DNA of 37,020 nt, from assembly GCA_020723855.1 (NCBI GenBank), contig DYIB01000022.1:1-37020 (forward strand), read 5' to 3'. Position 1 is the first letter of the stretch. The number at the start of each line of letters is the position of its first letter. This stretch comes from Uliginosibacterium gangwonense (GTDB taxonomy: Bacteria > Pseudomonadota > Gammaproteobacteria > Burkholderiales > Rhodocyclaceae). Positions 35,413-37,020 of the stretch are shown here, piece after piece. The notes beneath the pieces are model-generated. The model was not told the DNA's origin and searched no databases. It was given only the letters and a program-made list of their open reading frames with translations. Position numbers and translations under genes: made by a program.

Positions 35413-36699
35413 ATGAATTTCAAGCCCGTTTATATCGTCGATGGCGCACGCACCCCCTTCCTCAAGGCGCGCAACGCCCCCGGCCCGTTTTCCGCCGGCG
35501 ATCTCGCCACCGCCGCGGGCCGCGCCCTTCTGGCGCGCCAGTCCTTCGCGCCGGACCAACTGGACGAAGTGATCCTGGGCTGCGCCAGCCCCGGTGCCGA
35601 CGAGGTGAACATCGGGCGCGTGGTGGCGCTGCGGCTCGGCTGTGGCCACAAGGTTCCCGGCTGGACCGTCATGCGCAACTGCGCCTCGGGCATGCAGGCC
35701 CTGGACTCGGCCATCGCCAACATCCACTCGGGCCGCTCGCACCTGGTGCTGGCGGGAGGCGTGGACGCCCTGTCGCGGGCGCCACTGCTCTATTCCGACG
35801 CCATGGTGCTGTGGTTCGCCCAGCTCGCCATGGCCAAGACCCTGGGCGAGAAAGTCCGGGCTTTCCTCAGGCTCAAGCCCGCGGCGCTGCTGACGCCGGT
35901 GATCGGTCTGCTCAAGGGACTGACCGATCCGGTGGTGGGATTGTCCATGGGCCAGACCGCGGAGAACCTGGCCTGGCGCTTCGGCATCGACCGGCAGCAG
36001 ATGGATGCCTTCTCGGTGCGCAGCCACCGGCGCGTGGCGGCGGCCCAGGATGCTGGCCATTTCGGGGAGATCGTGCCCCTGCTGGACCGGGACGGCAAGG
36101 TCTATGGCGCCGACGACGGCGTGCGCCGCGATTCCTCGCTGGCGGGGCTGGCCAAGCTCAAACCCTACTTCGACCCCAAGTACGGCAACATCACCGCCGG
36201 CAACAGTTCCCAGATCACCGACGGCGCCGCCTGGCTGATCCTCGCTTCCGAAGAGGCAGTGGCGCGCCACGGCCTGCAGCCCCTGGCGCGCATCAGCGAC
36301 GCCCGGTGGGCCGGCCTCGATCCGGCGCAAATGGGCCTGGGCCCGGTGCATGCCGCCACGCCCATCCTGCGGCGCCACGGCTTGGGCCTCAACGACCTGG
36401 ACGCCTGGGAGATCAACGAGGCCTTCGCCGCCCAGGTGCTGGCCTGCATCGCCGCCTGGCAGGATGCCGACTACTGCCGCAGCCAACTGGGCCTGGACGG
36501 CGCCCTCGGCACCCTCGATCAGGACAAGCTGAACGTGGACGGCGGTGCCATCGCCCTGGGCCATCCCGTCGGCGCCTCGGGCACCCGCATCGTGCTGCAC
36601 CTGACCCATGTGCTGCGCCGTACCGGCGGCAGGAAGGGCATCGCCGCCATCTGCATCGGCGGCGGCCAGGGCGGCGCCATGCTGGTCGAGGCCTGCTGA
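35413..36699 (+). CDS. Acetyl-CoA C-acyltransferase (FadI-like thiolase)
   Basis: 428 aa. Thiolase active site: Cys90 in RNCASGMQA, His384 in GGAIALGHPVGASG, Cys414 in CIGGGQGG; NEAFA is also present. Length and the VNIGRVVALRLG segment resemble the FadI trifunctional-complex thiolase rather than short biosynthetic PhaA-type thiolases. It cleaves 3-ketoacyl-CoA to acetyl-CoA and a shortened acyl-CoA. AGAAG lies upstream of the ATG. No FadB/FadJ hydratase-dehydrogenase gene is present in the window. Confidence 0.93.
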   Translation: MNFKPVYIVDGARTPFLKARNAPGPFSAGDLATAAGRALLARQSFAPDQLDEVILGCASPGADEVNIGRVVALRLGCGHKVPGWTVMRNCASGMQALDSAIANIHSGRSHLVLAGGVDALSRAPLLYSDAMVLWFAQLAMAKTLGEKVRAFLRLKPAALLTPVIGLLKGLTDPVVGLSMGQTAENLAWRFGIDRQQMDAFSVRSHRRVAAAQDAGHFGEIVPLLDRDGKVYGADDGVRRDSSLAGLAKLKPYFDPKYGNITAGNSSQITDGAAWLILASEEAVARHGLQPLARISDARWAGLDPAQMGLGPVHAATPILRRHGLGLNDLDAWEINEAFAAQVLACIAAWQDADYCRSQLGLDGALGTLDQDKLNVDGGAIALGHPVGASGTRIVLHLTHVLRRTGGRKGIAAICIGGGQGGAMLVEAC

Positions 36700-36808
36700 G
36701 GCGGCCATGACGCGCGAGGCTGACGGGACAACAACACTGAATACCTGAGCCGCGGCGGGCAGCAAAGACAGCGGCATGGCTGGTCAGGCTGGCAAAGGAG
36801 GAACGGGC

Positions 36809-36985
36809 ATGAGGATAGGAGTGGTGGTGGATTCGGCGTGCGACCTGCCGAAATCGTTTATCGAGGAAAACAACATCGTGGTGATGCCCATTGCCGTGCG
36901 CGTCGGCGACAGGGTTTATGACGATCGGCGCGATCCCCGGGCGACGTGGGACTTCTACGCCTGCCACCTATTGAGAATTTCGTAA
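36809..36985 (+). pseudogene. DegV family protein, interrupted after about 53 codons
   Basis: The start MRIGVVVDSACDLPKSFIEENN and VVMPIAVRVGDRVYDDRRDP is the DegV family N-terminus; full proteins are about 280-310 aa. A good AAGGAGG (36795-36801) lies 7 bases before the ATG. After FYACHL the frame runs into element sequence starting at 36969 and stops at 36983-36985, giving only 58 codons. DegV/FakB proteins bind fatty acids in Firmicutes, which would fit the fad neighbours, but function in this group is unproven. The remainder may exist beyond the element, outside the window. Confidence 0.8.
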
Positions 36986-37020
36986 CCCTGTGACATCAGA
37001 ACAATTCAGCCTGTTTCCAG
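36969..37020 (+). mobile_element. Left end of an element inserted in the DegV gene (partial)
   Basis: From TATTGA at 36969 the sequence matches the ends of the 31448-31621 element: 21 of 26 bases agree with its left end and 20 of 26 with its right end (shared TATTGA, TT, CGTAACC or close, GTGAC). Beyond 36994 the sequence differs, so this could be a longer insertion sequence whose ends the small element copies, or another member of the repeat family. The window ends before any transposase can be seen. Confidence 0.6.

Overview
This window is ordinary chromosomal DNA from a GC-rich betaproteobacterium. The unbroken S10-spc-alpha ribosomal cluster, the cys cluster containing a DUF934 gene, and the protein sequences all fit. 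A Rhodocyclales-like or neighbouring lineage is my best guess; the four-cysteine, zinc-type S4 and the CysI/DUF934 pairing point that way, but I could not run a phylogeny.

Layout. (1) 1-14290: the end of tuf, then the S10 operon (rpsJ-rplC-rplD-rplW-rplB-rpsS-rplV-rpsC-rplP-rpmC-rpsQ), the spc operon (rplN-rplX-rplE-rpsN-rpsH-rplF-rplR-rpsE-rpmD-rplO-secY-infA-rpmJ) and the alpha operon (rpsM-rpsK-rpsD-rpoA-rplQ), closed by a strong intrinsic terminator. Internal sigma70-type promoters are visible before rplN and before rpsM. (2) 14361-16071: an AlaX-type alanyl-tRNA editing protein and a D-cysteine desulfhydrase. (3) 16100-24017: a minus-strand sulfate assimilation cluster (TSUP permease, cysI, DUF934, cysH of the APS-reductase type, cysD, cysN, ferredoxin-NADP reductase) read away from a divergent cysB regulator. 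(4) 24293-28940: a minus-strand aspartate/glutamate unit, with aspartase and the GltIJKL-type ABC importer. (5) 29015-31361: a broken LysR regulator and an Atm1-type ABC exporter. (6) 31692-36699: a PsrA-like TetR regulator with its own operator, followed by fadE, a hotdog thioesterase and a thiolase, which together form a fatty acid beta-oxidation unit. (7) 36809-37020: a DegV-family gene cut off by the end of a mobile or repeat element that runs out of the window.

How the genes work together. The cys genes would take sulfate through APS (CysDN) and sulfite (CysH) to sulfide (CysI). There is no CysJ, and Fpr is the plausible source of reduced ferredoxin. Aspartase and the Glt importer fit uptake and deamination of acidic amino acids. 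PsrA, FadE, the thioesterase and the thiolase fit long-chain acyl-CoA breakdown under acyl-CoA or fatty-acid-responsive repression.

The unusual signals are small and lie between genes. There is a second rpoA 3' end 88 bp after the real one, encoding the same last 11 residues with only synonymous differences. It is joined to palindromes that could form alternative hairpins. A 174-bp foldback element sits next to the psrA promoter and shares its terminal repeat with the element that interrupts degV. The LysR gene is frameshifted at a run of eight G and runs into the aspA promoter. A REP-like palindrome lies inside the S10 operon. The S3 protein has a long charged tail that overlaps rplP by 32 bp. 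I see no CRISPR array, rRNA, tRNA or complete transposase gene, and I do not see a convincing new multi-gene system.
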